Below are positions 45,502 through 54,132 of a stretch of DNA of 64,000 nt, piece by piece. Position 1 is the first letter of the stretch, and every line of letters starts with the position of its first letter. The notes under the pieces were generated by a model. It worked only from the letters and a program-made list of their open reading frames with translations. It searched no databases and had not been told where the DNA came from. The stretch covers positions 26,230-90,229 of the forward strand of contig CANSPP010000001.1 of NCBI GenBank assembly GCA_947648905.1, written 5' to 3'. Origin of the DNA: an uncultured Clostridium sp. (GTDB taxonomy: Bacteria > Bacillota > Clostridia > TANB77 > CAG-508). Both the position numbers and the translations under genes were made by a program.

Positions 45502-46113
45502 ATGGCTTTTGTTTATCCTTTTTTGGTTAGCTTTTTTATGGTTTTTTTATCAGAGCTTGGTGATAAAACTCAACTTTTGGTTTTGTCTTTTTCAACAAAG
45601 TCTCGAGCAAGAAATGTACTTTTGGGTGTTGCTATTGGTACTTTTTTTAGTCATGGTTTGGCTATTTTGTTTGGTAGCAAACTTGCTTCTTTTGAAAATG
45701 CTTCTTTTCAGTTTTATGCTGAGATTTTGACTTATTTGTCTTTTCTTTTATTTGGTATTTGGGGATTTATTCCTAAGAGAGATAAAGATAGTTCTTCTGG
45801 TTCTAAGGTTTCTTTGTTACAGAAACTTTCTAATCTTAAGTTGAATTATGTTTTTTTGATTGCATTTAATATTATTGTTGGTGAGTTTGGTGATAAGACT
45901 TTTTTGGCTTCATTGGGTCTTGGTTTACAGTATCCTGAGTTTAAGCTTTCTTTGATTGCTGGTTCTATTTGCGGTATGGTTGGTAGTAATTCTATTGCTT
46001 TGTTTTTTGGTAGGTTTTTAGGGAATAGGTTTAATCCTAAATTTGTTGAGGTTTTGTCTAATGTTATTTTTGTTGTTTTTGGTTTAGTTGGACTGTTTTG
46101 TGTGTTTTTTTGA
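45502..46113 (+). CDS. TMEM165/GDT1 family cation transporter
   Basis: 203 residues, six helices in two repeats. Each repeat carries the family motif: FLSELGDKTQLL (about residue 14) and VGEFGDKTFLA (about 127), i.e. E-x-G-D-K-T. The family moves Mn2+ or Ca2+ across membranes; bacterial members export Mn. Start ATG 45502. Converges on nothing and is followed by the tRNA-Arg promoter. Confidence 0.92.
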   Translation: MAFVYPFLVSFFMVFLSELGDKTQLLVLSFSTKSRARNVLLGVAIGTFFSHGLAILFGSKLASFENASFQFYAEILTYLSFLLFGIWGFIPKRDKDSSSGSKVSLLQKLSNLKLNYVFLIAFNIIVGEFGDKTFLASLGLGLQYPEFKLSLIAGSICGMVGSNSIALFFGRFLGNRFNPKFVEVLSNVIFVVFGLVGLFCVFF

Positions 46114-46131
46114 TTTTTTGCCATTTTATTG

Positions 46132-46160
46132 TTGACACTTCTCTTTTTTTGTGTTATTAT
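46132..46160 (+). promoter_or_regulatory. Promoter of tRNA-Arg(TCT)
   Basis: TTGACA, 17-base spacer, TATTAT, 20 bases before the tRNA. Confidence 0.75.
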
Positions 46161-46180
46161 AGTTAGTGTCATTTAGTTAT

Positions 46181-46259
<79 letters not shown>

Positions 46260-46264
46260 TAATA

Positions 46265-46311
46265 AAAGCCATACAATTATTGAAATATCAATAGTCTGTA
46301 TGGTTTTTTTA
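46265..46311 (+). terminator. Terminator behind tRNA-Arg(TCT), element-borne
   Basis: AAAGCCATAC pairs with GTATGGTTTTTTT around a long loop with its own smaller stem. Confidence 0.7.
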
Positions 46312-46347
46312 TTTGTATTTACTGCAATTTTACTGCAACGGATATTT

Positions 46348-47496
46348 TTATAGTCCTTGTGCTTCAAAATACTGTGTTACCTTATCAAGTTCATTTTGGC
46401 TAAATTCTTTAAATACTGATGTATATGTGTCTAGTGTTGTTTGTATCTTTTTATGTCCTAATATTTTTTGTAATGCTTTTGCTTGCATACCACTTTCAAT
46501 ACATCTAGTTGCATATGTATGTCTTAGCATATGTGTATGTAAATTGCTTGTAATATTTTCTTTTTTATTAAGCCTTCTTAAATAACAATTTACTTCAGTT
46601 GGCGTTATATATGTATTTTTTACATTATCATAAAATAATAATCCATTTATATTACTTATTTGCTTTTTTTGTGCCTGTTGTAATATACTTCTAACCTTAT
46701 TATCTATTAAAATTGTTCTTTTAGAATTTACTGTTTTTGTAGTATCTCCCATAATTGTTTTATCGTGTTCATCTCTTGTTAATGTTCTCCTTATAGTAAT
46801 TGTATTATTTTTATAGTCAATGTCCTTATTAGATAATGCCAATACTTCCCCTATTCTCATACCTGTATATAACTGTAATAAAATGATGTACTTATATTTA
46901 TGTTCTTGTTTTTCTAATGCTTCTAACAATTTTTTATGTTCTTGTAAAGTTAATGCTTCTATTTCTTTATTTGGTATATCTGATTTTGGTTTGCTTACAC
47001 TTTCATTTTCCATAGGATTAAACGATATTATTCTGTCAGACACTGCTATTTTAAATGTTTTATTTATAAATCTATATATTTTATCAATACTGTTGTTGCT
47101 ATATATTGTTAAATTAGGCAATACCTTTCTTATATGGCTAACTGTTATTTTTTGTATAGGCATATTTATTATATCTTTACAAGTTTTTTCTATTTGCTTA
47201 ACTGTATTGTTATCTCTTATGTGTGTTCTAGCACTTACTTTATTGGTATCATATTTATTTTGTACATATTCTTTTAATATTTCTATGAATGTTTTTCCTA
47301 CTTTTTCTATATATGTACCCTGGTTTATATCATTTATTGTTTTTGTAAATCTTTTTTTAAAAGCTGTTAAACTTTCATTTTTCTTTTGGTACATTGTTTT
47401 CCTTTGTCCGTCTGTTGTTGTATATTGTGCCATATATCTATTGCTTGCTTTATGATATGTGATACTACCTTCTCCATTTCCCCTTTTCCTACTCAT
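46348..47496 (-). CDS. int: Tyrosine recombinase (integrase) of element 2
   Basis: 382 residues from ATG 47496 (AAAGGAAG upstream). The N-terminal RKRGNGEGSITYHKASNRYM is an arm-binding AP2-like domain. Catalytic residues: Arg in LYTGMRIGEVLALS (about 215), HTHMLRHTYATRC (HxxR, about 318), LGHKKIQTTLDTYTSV with the Tyr nucleophile. It sits against the tRNA core, transcribed toward it. Confidence 0.95.
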   Translation of the reverse strand: MSRKRGNGEGSITYHKASNRYMAQYTTTDGQRKTMYQKKNESLTAFKKRFTKTINDINQGTYIEKVGKTFIEILKEYVQNKYDTNKVSARTHIRDNNTVKQIEKTCKDIINMPIQKITVSHIRKVLPNLTIYSNNSIDKIYRFINKTFKIAVSDRIISFNPMENESVSKPKSDIPNKEIEALTLQEHKKLLEALEKQEHKYKYIILLQLYTGMRIGEVLALSNKDIDYKNNTITIRRTLTRDEHDKTIMGDTTKTVNSKRTILIDNKVRSILQQAQKKQISNINGLLFYDNVKNTYITPTEVNCYLRRLNKKENITSNLHTHMLRHTYATRCIESGMQAKALQKILGHKKIQTTLDTYTSVFKEFSQNELDKVTQYFEAQGL

Positions 47497-47617
47497 ACGT
47501 TTCACTTCCTTTCGTTTATTTCTTTATCTCCCACTTTTTATACAAGTATTTTGAATTTATATCGATTGTATTTTTATATGTTTATTAAATATATAACCGC
47601 TTCTATTTTTGTATTTA

Positions 47618-47881
47618 TTACAATATTTTATCTTTTCTGTTATTTTCCCACTCTTTTTCTAATTTTGAAAATTGTTTGAACTCCCATTCATTTAAGTTAA
47701 TATTGTCTATATCTTCTATTGTTAGTGGTCTTATACTTGCTACGCCATAACTTCCATTTACTTCAATTATGTATTGAATTAGTTTGCCTTCTGCACCTTC
47801 TAAAGGTTCTTTTAAAACAAAATTATACCACCCTTCTTTTACTCTTATATATTCGTTTTTGCCATTATATTTCTTTGCCAT
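47618..47881 (-). CDS. Hypothetical 87-residue protein
   Basis: Small mixed protein starting MAKKYNGKNEYIRVKEGWYN; middle part IQYIIEVNGSYGVASIRPLT looks beta-rich, C-terminus helical and charged. No family known to me. Its start overlaps the preceding gene by 37 bases. Likely a mobile-element accessory. Confidence 0.55.
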   Translation of the reverse strand: MAKKYNGKNEYIRVKEGWYNFVLKEPLEGAEGKLIQYIIEVNGSYGVASIRPLTIEDIDNINLNEWEFKQFSKLEKEWENNRKDKIL

Positions 47882-48114
47882 TGTTCTTTATTCCACCCTT
47901 CTATTTGTTGTTTTCTTTCTATTTTTACCTGTTTTATCATTTCTTTCATTTGATTCTTGTCTTTTATATTTACTCGTACTCCATAACATATAGGGTCGCT
48001 TGCTACATCTATATAAAAATGTGTGTCTGTATAATCTATAATTTCGTTTACTTCTTGCAAGTAATTATCCTGTAAACTTTGTTTTTCTATTTTAATTTGT
48101 TCTTTTAATTGCAT
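47845..48114 (-). CDS. Hypothetical 89-residue protein
   Basis: N-terminal coiled helix (LKEQIKIEKQSLQDNYLQEV), then DTHFYIDVASDPICYGVRVN and a second charged helix. Not recognised. Starts at ATG 48114, 15 bases after the stop of the 93-residue gene upstream, and overlaps the next gene. Confidence 0.5.
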   Translation of the reverse strand: MQLKEQIKIEKQSLQDNYLQEVNEIIDYTDTHFYIDVASDPICYGVRVNIKDKNQMKEMIKQVKIERKQQIEGWNKEQWQRNIMAKTNI

Positions 48115-48128
48115 TTTTTCTATATCTC

Positions 48129-48410
48129 CTAAATTTCATTATTAATTATTTTGCTATTATCTCTAAAACCTATCAAATAAGCTTCTTGTAATTCTTGACT
48201 ATCTAGTTCCATTCTAATATCTCTAATAATGTAGTATTGTTCCTTAATAGTCTTTTCTTTTAGCATTTCAATAAAATGTTTCTCTAACTCTTTATATTTA
48301 CTATTTAATTTTTTATATGTATTTTTGTTTGATACTATTTTGTAACTTTCTTCAATTCTATCTCTTATAAAATCTTCTAAATCTTGCCTAAATTTAATAT
48401 TATTTGCCAT
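48129..48410 (-). CDS. Hypothetical 93-residue helical protein
   Basis: Almost entirely charged helices (FRQDLEDFIRDRIEESYKIV, then KYKELEKHFIEMLKE). ATG 48410 with AAGGGAG upstream. Could be a coiled-coil dimer; no family recognised. Confidence 0.55.
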   Translation of the reverse strand: MANNIKFRQDLEDFIRDRIEESYKIVSNKNTYKKLNSKYKELEKHFIEMLKEKTIKEQYYIIRDIRMELDSQELQEAYLIGFRDNSKIINNEI

Positions 48411-48534
48411 TTTATTCTCCCTTCTTAATTGACATTTCTTTATCTTTTTGTTGATTATTTTATCGTTTCTATGTTATAATTTTAGTAGTATATATTCCTA
48501 ATTGGAAATACTGGGCTTTGACAATTCGCTGTTG

Positions 48535-48816
48535 TTATTGCCCTTTTTTTATTTTTATAATTTGATTTTCATATATATTGCTATTTTTCATATTGTTTAG
48601 TTTTTTTATTTCATATATGACTTGCCTTATTTCTTTTTTGTTTATTGTATGCTCTTTTGCTATGTTCCATAGTGTGTCGCCTTTTTCTATTGTATAACTT
48701 ATTATTTCCGCTTCTTTATTGTCTGTTTTTGCAATGCTAATATTAAATACTCCTATTAAAACAAATAATAATATTGCTATACCCCTAATAAATTTGTATT
48801 TGTTTCTTATTCGCAT
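48535..48816 (-). CDS. Small secreted or membrane LysM-domain protein (YneA-like layout)
   Basis: 93 residues: basic N-terminus, one hydrophobic segment (about 11-30), then a LysM domain (YTIEKGDTLWNIAKEHTINK ... NQIIKIKKG). A single membrane segment plus one LysM is the layout of YneA, which halts division in the SOS response of Bacillus. Here it is divergent from an HTH gene in a mobile element, so it may hold the host cycle during element activation. Functional inference only. Confidence 0.75.
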   Translation of the reverse strand: MRIRNKYKFIRGIAILLFVLIGVFNISIAKTDNKEAEIISYTIEKGDTLWNIAKEHTINKKEIRQVIYEIKKLNNMKNSNIYENQIIKIKKGQ

Positions 48817-48881
48817 ATGTAATTCTCCTTTCCTGTTTCAATATAATTGTTTACGTTGTTTTTAAATCTTTTGTTATTATG

Positions 48882-48910
48882 ATTATAATACATTTCGTTT
48901 ATGTTGTCAA
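48882..48910 (-). promoter_or_regulatory. Promoter of the LysM gene
   Basis: Minus strand TTGACA (48910-48905), 17-base spacer, TATAAT (48887-48882). The intergenic region has several TTGTTATAATA-like repeats that may be operators. Confidence 0.75.
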
Positions 48911-48953
48911 TACATTTTTGATTATTGTTATAATAATTTTTTATTATAATATA

Positions 48954-48982
48954 TTGACGGTGTTGTTTTTATATTGTATAAT
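48954..48982 (+). promoter_or_regulatory. Promoter of the HTH gene
   Basis: TTGACG, 17-base spacer, TATAAT. Divergent from the LysM promoter across 44 bases, permitting joint control. Confidence 0.75.
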
Positions 48983-49017
48983 ATTAGTATAATAAAGAAG
49001 AAATGGAGAATATAATA

Positions 49018-49266
49018 ATGGAAGAAAACACAAAAAATACAGGTGCTAGAATAATAAAACAATTACTTGCATATAAAGGCATATCTATAAAAGAAGTTGC
49101 TGAAGGTCTGGGATATAATTCTGCTCAAGTTTTAAGTAACAAGTTATATAGAGATACTTTACCGCTAAACGAGTTCGTACGTATAGTAGAGTTTTTAGGT
49201 TGTGAAGTAAAAACAATATCAAAAGATGGTAAAAATGAATACATAGTAGAATATAAAAACGATTAG
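49018..49266 (+). CDS. HTH regulator of element 2
   Basis: 82 residues from ATG 49018 (TGGAG ten bases upstream); an ATG at 49003 is possible. XRE-like helix-turn-helix in YKGISIKEVAEGLGYNSAQV. The remaining part is short, VEFLGCEVKTISKDGKN. Divergent from the LysM gene; likely repressor of one or both units. Confidence 0.78.
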   Translation: MEENTKNTGARIIKQLLAYKGISIKEVAEGLGYNSAQVLSNKLYRDTLPLNEFVRIVEFLGCEVKTISKDGKNEYIVEYKND

Positions 49267-49338
49267 AAGAAGCGGAATAACACTGTATTATAATGCAAAT
49301 AGTTTTTGCTGGTGCTTTTATAAATATTATTCTTATAT

Positions 49339-49374
49339 ATTTCACTATTATATAAAATAGTGAAATATTTTTAT
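49339..49374 (+). terminator. Terminator after the HTH gene
   Basis: TATTTCACTAT/ATAGTGAAATA stem with TTTTTATT. The stretch 49375-49649 beyond it is AT-rich and seems empty. Confidence 0.75.
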
Positions 49375-49649
49375 TGTCTTTAAGTTCCTTTTAAAACGAT
49401 TTTATTTTGAGAAATATATAATTATTGTACTTTATATTGAAAATCTTTATAGATGTATTCTGTTAAATTTCTAGCATTATAAAATACATTTTATTAATAG
49501 CTTTGTTAATAATCTTTGTTTATTATACTTATCGTGTTTTATATGTCAATTTTAGGGCAATTTATTTTATATGTGACAAATTACCCCTTGTTGACTTTTT
49601 TATTTTGTATAATTAAATATGTTACACCATAGCAATTAAATTATTCAAA

Positions 49650-49907
49650 TTACATATTACCTATCACAACAGTTTTTGAAAATATAATGTTTGCCATTTT
49701 TTTATCCATAAAAGGTATTGTCCAACTTGCTCCACTTATTTTTTTGCTTGTATAAAATTTTTCTGTTGGTTCTCCTAATTTTGCAAGTAATTTGTTATAG
49801 ACTGCATATCTACTTGTATAACAATTTATTTCTTTTTTGCTATAATCTATATTTATTATTGTTTCTTGCTCTTCTAATGGCGTATTATAAAATTTATTTA
49901 TTTTCAT
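49650..49907 (-). CDS. Hypothetical 85-residue protein
   Basis: Small protein (MKINKFYNTPLEEQETIINI; later YTSRYAVYNKLLAKLGEP and GASWTIPFMDKKMA). The Ser-Ala-Ser-Trp-x-I-P pattern and short length recall small proteins beside phage-like replication genes, but I cannot name the family. ATG 49907 with AAAGGAAA upstream. Four palindromic repeats lie in its upstream region. Confidence 0.55.
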   Translation of the reverse strand: MKINKFYNTPLEEQETIINIDYSKKEINCYTSRYAVYNKLLAKLGEPTEKFYTSKKISGASWTIPFMDKKMANIIFSKTVVIGNM

Positions 49908-49972
49908 TTTTATTTTTCCTTTCCTTTTAATTTGATGTTAACCGCTTCTTAATTTTTTTAGTTAATGATTTT

Positions 49973-50175
49973 AGGTATATATTTTTTGGTATCTAATTTT
50001 TATACATCTATGTGTATAATTTTTATATACCTACTCTATTATTTTTACATTTTATGTTTAATTAGGTATATAATTTTTATACCCCTTACATTTCTTTGTT
50101 TTTATTGAAAATATAATACTTTTGACCATTTTCTACTATTTTTTCTTGCTTTATTTAGGTATATAATTTTTATAC
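49973..50175. repeat. Four copies of a GGTATA-TAATTTT-TATACC type palindrome
   Basis: Copies at 49973-49992, 50012-50032 (inverted), 50064-50083 and 50157-50175, each with GTATA and TATAC arms around TAATTTT. They lie between the 126-residue-type HTH gene and the 85-residue gene. They could be iterons for replication or operators. Confidence 0.65.
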
Positions 50176-50204
50176 ACAATATTATATATTACCATACCAG
50201 CCTT

Positions 50205-50552
50205 CTATAAAGAGAGATTTTTAGCCCACTTATTAGAAAATTTATAACGGTTTGATTTATGACCACCACCATTTGAAAAATATATTCTTTCTATAAAACC
50301 TTTCTCTATCAATTCTTTAATTGCATTTGCAAAAGTCATTTGTGAAACTACCTTACAACCTAATGACTTAGAATAGTCAAATTCCTTTTCTCCATTAGCC
50401 CATAATTTCATATACATATACACTTTGACAGTAGAAGGCTTTAAACTTCTAAAATTTTCACTATCCATCATACTTTTTGTTATTCTAATATGCTTGTCTT
50501 TGCTCTTTATTCCTTCATATTCCTTAAATGGTGCTTTAAGCCCTCTACTCAT
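50205..50552 (-). CDS. Replication-associated winged-helix protein
   Basis: 115 residues from ATG 50552 (AGGTGG upstream). Pattern KAPFKEYEGIKSKDKHIRIT then SLKPSTVKVYMYMKLWANGE and TFANAIKELIEKGFIERIYF: a winged-helix layout common in small Clostridial plasmid and satellite proteins near origins. ATG overlaps the stop of the preceding 51-residue gene (TATGAGTAG). The palindromic array lies directly downstream. Confidence 0.7.
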   Translation of the reverse strand: MSRGLKAPFKEYEGIKSKDKHIRITKSMMDSENFRSLKPSTVKVYMYMKLWANGEKEFDYSKSLGCKVVSQMTFANAIKELIEKGFIERIYFSNGGGHKSNRYKFSNKWAKNLSL

Positions 50553-50700
50553 ACAATACCACCTGCTTATACTTGCTTTTATCACGAAAATAGAGTAAAA
50601 TAAACATAGATAGCTTATATAAGTTATTAGTTGGAAGCGGGATTTTAAAGGTTTCAGGAAGGTCTAAAAAATCTTGCTTCTTTATTTTATTTATATTCAT
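50545..50700 (-). CDS. Small protein of 51 residues, coupled to the replication gene
   Basis: ATG 50700 with AAAGGAG upstream. MNINKIKKQDFLDLPETF, then KIPLPTNNLYKLSMFILLYF. Its stop overlaps the start of the downstream gene by eight bases, which indicates translational coupling and supports it as real. No family recognised. Confidence 0.65.
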   Translation of the reverse strand: MNINKIKKQDFLDLPETFKIPLPTNNLYKLSMFILLYFRDKSKYKQVVLYE

Positions 50701-50716
50701 TTTACAATAATCTCCT

Positions 50717-51451
50717 TTATACATATAATAACCTAAATGTTTCTCTTCCTTTCGGTGTAATAAGTGTTTGAGTCCCTACCCAGGCATTATTGTTACTATA
50801 ACATTCTTTGACTTCAAATAATCCATTATTTTTATTCGCATATGGCTGTAATTTACCTTTTTTATCTCTATAAATATATCCATTGTCTATTAGATATTTT
50901 ATAAAGTCTTTTTCTTTAATTTTTAATTCTTTTGCGGTATCTCTAAAACTTGTTAATAATTTTCTACTAACTAATTCGTCAAAATAATTTGCTTTAGGTT
51001 TTAATTCGCCTATTAATTGCTTTTGCTGTACATTTTTCAATTGAAGTTTCTTTTTTTCTTCTCTTTCTTGTTTTAGCTGTTCAAATACCTTTATTGCTAA
51101 ATCTGGGTTATCTAGTAATTCATCTGTTGCATACATTCCATTTTTTCTAATACTTGGTAATACTTCGTTTGTTACCCACTCTGTGAACTTCTCCGCTTCT
51201 GGTTTTCTACTTTGAAATATTACCTTATATAGATTACTTTCATTTATAAAAGTCATTTGTTGTTTTCCGCCTTTAGTAAGGGTGTCGGTAGTAACGACCC
51301 CATCTTGATTAAGTCGTGTTTTGCAATCTCTTGCATTTTTAATATCTAATATTTTACATACGTCTGCTAAGCATATATACGGTTGTTCATTAACTTTTAT
51401 TATTCTCATTTCTCCAAAAACTGGATTATTAAATATTTGTAACTCATTCAT
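50717..51451 (-). CDS. Phage antirepressor (BRO-N plus KilAC)
   Basis: 244 residues. N-terminal BRO domain (IFNNPVFGEMRIIKVNEQPY, VCKILDIKNARDC, FINESNLYKVIFQSRKPEAE, WVTNEVLPSIRKNG), then a coiled linker (about 115-160) and the C-terminal KilAC domain (YFDELVSRKLLTSFRDTAKE, LIDNGYIYRDKKGKL, PKGRETF). Antirepressors switch prophage-like elements from quiescence to replication. ATG 51451, 16 bases after the excisionase-like gene. Confidence 0.92.
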   Translation of the reverse strand: MNELQIFNNPVFGEMRIIKVNEQPYICLADVCKILDIKNARDCKTRLNQDGVVTTDTLTKGGKQQMTFINESNLYKVIFQSRKPEAEKFTEWVTNEVLPSIRKNGMYATDELLDNPDLAIKVFEQLKQEREEKKKLQLKNVQQKQLIGELKPKANYFDELVSRKLLTSFRDTAKELKIKEKDFIKYLIDNGYIYRDKKGKLQPYANKNNGLFEVKECYSNNNAWVGTQTLITPKGRETFRLLYV

Positions 51452-51467
51452 TGTTGTTCTTTCCCCC

Positions 51468-51684
51468 TTAATTTGATTTATTTGTTCTTCTTGTTTTTAG
51501 ATATTCTTTAAGTGCTCCTAATTCTACTTGATACTTTTTGCCTTTTTTTATTGCTGGAAAGTTTTCGTCATATGCGAATGTATTTCGTACTACGTTTTCA
51601 CACCAACCGCGTTAACTCTTGTACATCTTCCATATCAAGCATTATTAAACTTGTAGTTACTATTTGCTTTTGTTCTTTCGTCAT
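51468..51684 (-). CDS. Excisionase-like HTH protein that needs a CGG +1 frameshift
   Basis: Zero frame from ATG 51684 stops after 28 codons (LTRLV-stop). Skipping the C of CGG 51607-51609 gives a 71-residue protein: LDMEDVQELTGWCENVVRNT, then FPAIKKGKKYQVELGALKEY. That is the HTH_17-type pattern (D-x-x-x-x-TG-x-x-x-x-V-R ... FPA-K-G-Y-x-x-x-x-L-x-x-Y), so the shift restores a domain. I found this gene by applying the frameshift rule. It lies three bases after a 53-residue gene and before the antirepressor. Confidence 0.8.
51607..51609 (-). other. CGG +1 frameshift site in the excisionase-like gene
   Basis: Codon 26. ACG CGG TTG GTG TGA in the zero frame; dropping the C gives ACG GGT TGG TGT GAA, T-G-W-C-E. 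Confidence 0.82.
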
Positions 51685-51687
51685 ACA

Positions 51688-51849
51688 TTATTCTCCCTTC
51701 TTTTCGAGTTCTTTTTTTGCTTTGTTTATCCAGTATCTTTTGTTGATTTCTCTTACTTTGTCTTTGTTATTATCTCTCCATTTTTTAGCTTTTTGATTTC
51801 TTAATTTTCTTGCTAATTCTAATAAGGCAAGTTCTTCTTGATTTTCCAT
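51688..51849 (-). CDS. Small basic helical protein of 53 residues
   Basis: MENQEELALLELARKLRNQK, then KKWRDNNKDKVREINKRYWI, ends KKELEKKGE. RBS AAAGGAAAATTAAAAT is weak, but the stop sits three bases before the next gene's start, fitting an operon. Probably DNA-binding or a coiled coil. Confidence 0.6.
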   Translation of the reverse strand: MENQEELALLELARKLRNQKAKKWRDNNKDKVREINKRYWINKAKKELEKKGE

Positions 51850-52045
51850 ATTTTAATTTTCCTTTCTTTTTTCTTGTTATTTTTATTGACATCTTATCCA
51901 CAAAGATGTATAATATTCATAGTAATAAACACAATGATGTTGATAAGCTTTTTATAACACAATATTGTATCAAATGTCAATAAATATACACAATGTTGTT
52001 TGTTCGCATTTAAAATTATATTTAATAAATATGGAAGGAGTTACA

Positions 52046-52955
52046 ATGAAATTATCCGAAAAATTGAAACTTTTAAGAGAATTAAAAGGGAAAACACAAG
52101 AAGAAGTCGCACAAGATTTACAAATTGGTATTACTACTTTAAGAAATTATGAAAATGAAAATTTAAATAGACTACCTAATACGGTCCAATTAAAACAGTT
52201 AAAAAAATATTATAACGTTACTTATGAATACTTATTAGATGATGAATGTGAAAACAAAACCACTACCAATATTAATATTGGTAAAGAACTTCTTTTGTCA
52301 GACAAATCTATAGAAAAAATTAAAAATTTACAAAAAACTTCTTATAAACATAATAGAAAAGGGGAGGTTCCTTATTTATCACTTGCTTTTAATGAATTTA
52401 TTGAAAATTTTAATGATTTTGATAATTTAGTTTTTGACATAGAAGCAATACAAAGAAACTTAAAACTCTATAAAAAAATAGTATCTTTTCTTTATTTACT
52501 TTATATGGATAAGTTAATTCTAAAATATATAAAAGAGCAAAATAGTAACTTAAAAACATTATTTTCATATTTTGATAAACTAATGGAAGAAATACAATTT
52601 TTTAAACCATTGTATGAACCAGAGTTCTCACTACTTAGAAAATTAGATGTTACATATAGCGATTATAGAGATAGCTGTTTTAACAGTAGCAATCAGAAAG
52701 ATAACAAATTTGAAAATACTCTTTATGATAAAAGAGAATTATTATGGTGTTCTGTTGAAGATTGTTATAGTAATTTTGCTATGAAGTATGAATTTTGCTC
52801 TTTTAAACTTAATAAATATGTAACCCACTTTTTAGAAGAATCGATATTAAAATATGAAATTTATTATGAAGATATTGTAAAAAACTGTTTTGATGATAAG
52901 ATTGTTCCTTTTTTAAAAGAAAATGAAGAATTACTCCATAATAAGAAGCGGTTAA
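52046..52955 (+). CDS. HTH regulator; stop probably set by a CGG +1 shift inside its terminator
   Basis: ATG 52046, AAGGAG upstream. XRE helix-turn-helix at residues 3-60 (LRELKGKTQEEVAQDLQIGI then TTLRNYENENLNRLP), followed by 240 residues without known domain (helical, Phe- and Tyr-rich). In the zero frame the gene reads on to 52999 straight through its own terminator. CGG 52949-52951 is in frame, and skipping its C gives GGT TAA, ending the protein (302 residues) within the hairpin, as genes usually do. The standard-code alternative ends at 52999. Confidence 0.75.
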
Positions 52956-52980
52956 ACTTCCGCTTCTATTTTTTAATCTT
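52944..52980 (+). terminator. Terminator of the HTH gene
   Basis: AGAAGCGG-TTAAACTT-CCGCTTCT stem followed by ATTTTTTAATCTTTG. Overlaps the proposed frameshift stop. The gap 52981-53299 shows nothing else. Confidence 0.8.
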
Positions 52981-53299
52981 TGTTTTTATGTTTCAGTAGT
53001 TTTTCTTGGTATATCAATGCTTGCTAGTCTTTTAAAGCCTTTAAAAAATTAAAAATAATTAAAATTCATATTATAAGAAATGCTAGGATTTATCTTATTT
53101 TAATGTAGTTTATAAAACTTGCAAATTTTCTATTTGGGGAATTTTTTCTACAACGCACCCCAGACACCGTTGTTCCTATTCTTATTAGATACTTTCTTAA
53201 GTACCCCTACCCTTTTTTAAGGAGTCAAAAAAGTCAAGATATCACTAATATTATTACTTACTAAAAAATTTCTCTAACTTCAATAGGGCTTCGTTAGTA

Positions 53300-53473
53300 T
53301 TAAAATATTGTTTTCTTTAATTTATTTTTTCTTATACTTTTCTGTTCTTCTTTTACAAGTGCTTCATATTCTTTTCTTATGTCTTCTGGCGTATCTGGTT
53401 TCAATTTAGTTCTATTTCCATATTCGTCTTCTTCATCTGATAACCACAATAACCACCCAGGATTAAATACCAC
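53300..53473 (-). CDS. Small protein of 57 residues (GTG start)
   Basis: GTG 53473 with AAAGGAATGG upstream. VFNPGWLLWLSDEEDEYGNR, then TKLKPDTPEDIRKEYEALVK, and a basic end. The combination of a Trp-rich head and an acidic middle with Asn/Arg is distinctive; I cannot name the family. The following region to about 53870 is AT-rich with no clear gene. Confidence 0.5.
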   Translation of the reverse strand: MVFNPGWLLWLSDEEDEYGNRTKLKPDTPEDIRKEYEALVKEEQKSIRKNKLKKTIF

Positions 53474-54132
53474 TTAAACCATTCCTTTCATAGCTTTACT
53501 ATTTTTACTTAAGTTTATTATTTAATATGTCTTTATTTATATTATCATATATTTTAAATTATCAAAAGATTTTTCCAATATGTTATTACTTGTTATTTAT
53601 TGTTTTGTTTTAATCCTTCCATATTGTAAGAAAATATATAAAAACTTATTATTTTTGTCTTATTTTTAGTACCTATTTTGTACTCTTTTAGTCCTTTTTA
53701 TATTGTTCGAATTTTTCCCATTTGTCGCTCTTTTTATAATAAAACTTTTTAATATTTTATCAATTATATTAATACTTATTTTATGCTGTAGGAGATGTTG
53801 TTCTTTATAAAACTTCGAGTTATTAAAAAAGTCTATTTTGGGAATTTTTTTAAAGCAAATGTATGCGGTACGTGTTAATTTGTTGTATTGAAATTTGATA
53901 TAAAAATGCGGGGGATATCTGAAGTATATTTTTTAATTTTTATTTTTTCCTTAATAACTTTTTCTATAATTTTTGAACCTCTTTTGAACTCTTTTTGAAC
54001 CTTTTTTCTGTCCACCCTTTTTGCATTTTTTCTATTGCTACTGTTGAATTTTATGTGTCTACCCACCCTTACGTGAAAATCGCAAAAAATTTCTTTATAT
54101 GTAAAAGCTCCCCGTTACCTATAATTTCTTTT

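Noticed and set aside
49970-50180. CRISPR array
   Set aside because: Repeats are palindromic, imperfect, irregularly spaced, one is inverted, and no cas genes are near.
53875-54066. 63-residue Lys/Arg-rich minus-strand ORF
   Set aside because: Weak ribosome site, low complexity, no neighbouring gene structure; not supported as a gene.
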